From an uncultured Eubacteriales bacterium (GTDB lineage: Bacteria; Bacillota; Clostridia; Christensenellales; Aristaeellaceae): 7,854 nucleotides of DNA. Within the stretch, counting starts at the first letter, position 1; each line of letters begins with the position of its first letter. Position numbers and translations under genes: made by a program. The DNA lies in the NCBI GenBank assembly GCA_902796115.1, contig CADBNX010000540.1:1-7854 (forward strand), in the 5' to 3' direction. The notes beneath the pieces were generated by a model that saw nothing but the letters and a program-made list of their open reading frames with translations, did not search any database and was not told the origin of the DNA. This document shows, one piece after another, positions 6,730 through 7,854 of this stretch.

Positions 6730-7403
6730 TATGGACCGTTTCGGCCCAGAAGCACCCGCAGCGTCTGAGAGAGGCGCTGGTGGGATATTTTCGTGGCGTC
6801 AAAGCGCACGGTGCGGAAGGCGAACTGCATGATGGGGCCGGAGGCGAAAGCGCAGATCAGGGTCCCGACCCCGACGGGGCCGCCCAACAGCCGGCCCGTG
6901 AAGGTGGCGAGACTGAGCAGCGCGATGCTGACCGCTCCGATCGGGAGCTTTTTTGCGCGTTTCGCGAGAGCGACCAGCAGCGTATCGCGGGGTCCGCAGC
7001 CGAGGGAGGCGATCATATAAGTATACTGCGTGTACGCGATGATGACGAGGCCGGCGATCATGAGGGGAATGCCGGCAAACAGCGAATTCATGACCGGCAC
7101 GGCCCGGATGTGATTGAAAAAATCCACGGATTTGCCGACGACCACGGCGTCGATGAACATCGCCAGGCCTATGGGCTCCTTCAGCAGGATATCGATGGCA
7201 ATGATGGTGGCCGATACGGCAATGGAGGCCGTTCCGTACAGGATGCCGAGGGTTCCGGAAAGCCCAAGGCTGAGCACGTCCCACGGAGCCGCGCCGAGAT
7301 TGGCCTGAATGGTCAGATAAATGCCGAAGCCGTTCACAAACAGGCTGGCTGCCGCAAGCAGCGCGTGCAGGCATACCGATGCCGGTGTCCGATTGCCTCC
7401 CAT
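6729..7403 (-). CDS. YczE/YyaS/YitT-type integral membrane protein
   Basis: The product is 224 residues with about five hydrophobic segments (roughly 10-32, 58-75, 80-96, 105-128 and 155-195). It carries the two markers of the YczE-like family: ANLGAAPWDVLSLGLS (34-49) and its weaker repeat ASLGCGPRDTLLVAL (132-146), followed by GGPVGVGTLI (174-183). The family is widespread in Bacillota and of unknown transport or sensing role; in B. subtilis yczE lies near surfactin genes. The start at 7403 has GGGAGG 7 bases upstream. A longer reading from 7439 is rejected because that ATG lies inside the -10 box of the promoter. The basic tail (about 197-224, rich in Arg/Lys) is probably cytoplasmic. It is divergent from the serine hydrolase gene and 147 bases upstream of the M55 operon on the same strand. 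Function unknown. Confidence 0.87.
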   Translation of the reverse strand: MGGNRTPASVCLHALLAAASLFVNGFGIYLTIQANLGAAPWDVLSLGLSGTLGILYGTASIAVSATIIAIDILLKEPIGLAMFIDAVVVGKSVDFFNHIRAVPVMNSLFAGIPLMIAGLVIIAYTQYTYMIASLGCGPRDTLLVALAKRAKKLPIGAVSIALLSLATFTGRLLGGPVGVGTLICAFASGPIMQFAFRTVRFDATKISHQRLSQTLRVLLGRNGP

Positions 7404-7410
7404 GGCAAAG

Positions 7411-7416
7411 CCTCCC
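7411..7416 (-). promoter_or_regulatory. Ribosome binding site fixing the YczE-type start at 7403
   Basis: GGGAGG on the minus strand (plus strand CCTCCC) stands 7 bases before the ATG at 7403. No comparable site precedes the ATG at 7439. Confidence 0.75.
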
Positions 7417-7437
7417 GGAAAAATACTTGCGGATCCC

Positions 7438-7446
7438 ATTATAGCA
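7438..7446 (-). promoter_or_regulatory. Extended -10 promoter for the YczE-type gene
   Basis: The minus strand reads TGCTATAAT, a perfect TGn extended -10 plus the consensus hexamer. The sequence 17 bases upstream (AATCCG) is a poor -35, which fits an extended -10 promoter or an activated one. Transcription would start near 7430, leaving a leader of about 27 bases that contains the GGGAGG ribosome site. Confidence 0.65.
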
Positions 7447-7448
7447 TG

Positions 7449-7466
7449 AATCCGGACGGACGGATT
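7449..7466. promoter_or_regulatory. Candidate operator, AATCCG-N6-CGGATT dyad
   Basis: AATCCG (7449-7454) and CGGATT (7461-7466) are perfect inverted halves around a 6-base spacer. The dyad lies just upstream of the minus-strand -10, and its right half occupies the -35 position of that promoter. A bound dimeric regulator would control the YczE-type gene. No regulator gene is in the window. Confidence 0.4.
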
Positions 7467-7492
7467 GTATTTTCCCGTATTTTATCGGTTTG

Positions 7493-7503
7493 ATCCGGCG
7501 GAT
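7493..7503. promoter_or_regulatory. Candidate operator, ATCCG-N1-CGGAT dyad beside the plus-strand promoter
   Basis: ATCCG-G-CGGAT is a perfect inverted repeat ending 4 bases before the TTGACT box of the plus-strand promoter. It reuses the half-site of the dyad at 7449-7466 but with a 1-base spacer, so it may be a variant site or chance in GC-rich DNA. Confidence 0.33.
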
Positions 7504-7507
7504 GCAT

Positions 7508-7536
7508 TTGACTTCACGCGGAAGGAATGGTATGAT
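7508..7536 (+). promoter_or_regulatory. Near-consensus sigma-70/sigma-A promoter for the serine hydrolase transcript
   Basis: TTGACT (7508-7513), a 17-base spacer and TATGAT (7531-7536) make a strong vegetative promoter, and TGG before the -10 also gives an extended -10. The start of transcription is expected near 7543, so the transcript would have a GC-rich leader of about 85 bases before the 17-codon ORF. Confidence 0.7.
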
Positions 7537-7628
7537 GCGGGCAGGAAACACCGCGGAGCCCCCGGAGGGGACGGCGAAGGGCGGACGCGGGAAGATGCGG
7601 CTTACGGAACGGAAAAGGAGGCTGTGCC

Positions 7629-7682
7629 ATGCGGAAAAGATGGGCAATGATCCTGATACTGGCGATATGCGCCATGGTGTGA
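7629..7682 (+). CDS. 17-codon ORF with strong ribosome site: leader peptide or signal-peptide remnant
   Basis: AAGGAGG (7615-7621) lies 7 bases before an ATG that opens MRKRWAMILILAICAMV and stops at TGA 7680-7682. The peptide has a basic start and a hydrophobic core, like the first part of a secretion signal or a tiny membrane protein, and it ends where a signal peptide would normally continue. It lies on the transcript of the promoter at 7508-7536, 17 bases before the serine hydrolase start and in a different frame from it. It could be a translated leader that couples to or tunes the hydrolase gene, or the remains of a lipoprotein gene. Whether it is really made cannot be told from sequence alone. 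Confidence 0.4.
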   Translation: MRKRWAMILILAICAMV

Positions 7683-7699
7683 AGAGGAGAAGGGAAAAG

Positions 7700-7854
7700 A
7701 TGGATTTTCAGCCGATGATCGATTTCATGCGCCGCGTGACGGATTGGATTGTGCCGGGTGCCGTATGCGCGGTCTATCGGAACGGGGAGCGCGTTTTCTT
7801 CCATGCGGAGGGGGTTTCCGATCTGGAAAATCGGGTGCCGATGCGCGGGGATGA
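7700..7854 (+). CDS. Serine hydrolase, beta-lactamase/penicillin-binding family (N-terminal part)
   Basis: The frame opens at ATG 7700, with AGGAG (7685-7689) and a second purine run upstream, and remains open to the window edge, giving 51 codons. The text IVPGAVCAVYRNGERVFFHAEGVSDLENRVPM fits the opening strands of class C beta-lactamase-like serine hydrolases, usually 'fPGa.vaVvkdGkvvy..a.GyaDle...pm'. The catalytic SxxK motif would lie further on, outside the window. No signal peptide precedes it in this frame, so the protein is probably cytosolic. Family members include D-Ala carboxypeptidases, D-aminopeptidases and esterases. Beside murQ and M55 genes a role on cell-wall peptides is possible, but that is inference. 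Confidence 0.82.
   Translation, partial: MDFQPMIDFMRRVTDWIVPGAVCAVYRNGERVFFHAEGVSDLENRVPMRGD

Noticed and set aside
5766..7493. Plus-strand ORF of 575 codons
   Set aside because: It runs antisense through the M55 gene, the 6582-6728 spacer and the YczE-type gene and its promoter, has low-complexity Gly/Ala/Arg text, and no domain is recognisable.
6799..7647. Minus-strand ORF of 282 codons overlapping the YczE-type gene
   Set aside because: It is a frame shadow: it crosses both divergent promoters and gives a His/Arg/Pro-rich product, while the other frame gives a clear membrane protein.
7465..7650. Plus-strand 61-codon ORF across the divergent control region
   Set aside because: Its start lies upstream of the plus-strand promoter, there is no ribosome site, and it overlaps the better supported 17-codon ORF.

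Overview
The window is GC-rich (single lines counted by eye run to about two thirds G+C inside genes, against about 40% in the line at 3181-3240). Genes are tightly packed and most starts have clear AGGAGG-type ribosome binding sites. Gene content (MurQ, a heparinase II/III-fold protein, an M55 D-aminopeptidase, a GH10 glycosidase without a signal peptide, a YczE-type membrane protein) and the strong Shine-Dalgarno sites suggest a bacterium of the Bacillota, perhaps a gut or rumen Clostridia lineage. That assignment is inference; no rRNA or marker gene is present.

Layout. (1) 1-3179, plus strand: the tail of an unidentified gene whose end looks like the C-terminal beta domain of a carbohydrate-active enzyme, then murQ, then a 667-residue heparinase II/III-family protein. 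(2) 3180-3280: an AT-richer convergent gap with short TTTGCAG repeats and a weak hairpin. (3) 6581-3281, minus strand: a compact three-gene operon of M55 D-aminopeptidase, GH10-family glycosidase and SLC13/ArsB-type permease, with gaps of 16 and 9 bases. (4) 6582-6728: a very GC-rich spacer with inverted repeats. (5) 7403-6729, minus strand: a YczE/YyaS/YitT-type five-helix membrane protein. (6) 7404-7699: a divergent control region with an extended -10 promoter on the minus strand, a near-consensus promoter on the plus strand, several ATCCG/CGGAT half-sites between them, and a 17-codon ORF. (7) 7700 onward, plus strand: the first 51 codons of a serine hydrolase of the beta-lactamase/penicillin-binding family, cut by the window edge.

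Taken together this looks like an island for glycan and cell-wall salvage: MurQ turns MurNAc-6-phosphate into GlcNAc-6-phosphate, M55 enzymes trim D-amino-acid peptides, and the heparinase-fold and GH10 proteins act on polysaccharide fragments. All four of these enzymes appear to lack signal peptides, so they would act on imported fragments. No defence system, CRISPR array, transposon, rRNA or tRNA was seen. The most unusual points are the pairing of murQ with a cytosolic heparinase-like gene, the divergent active-site surroundings of the GH10 protein, and the dyad-rich divergent promoter region.
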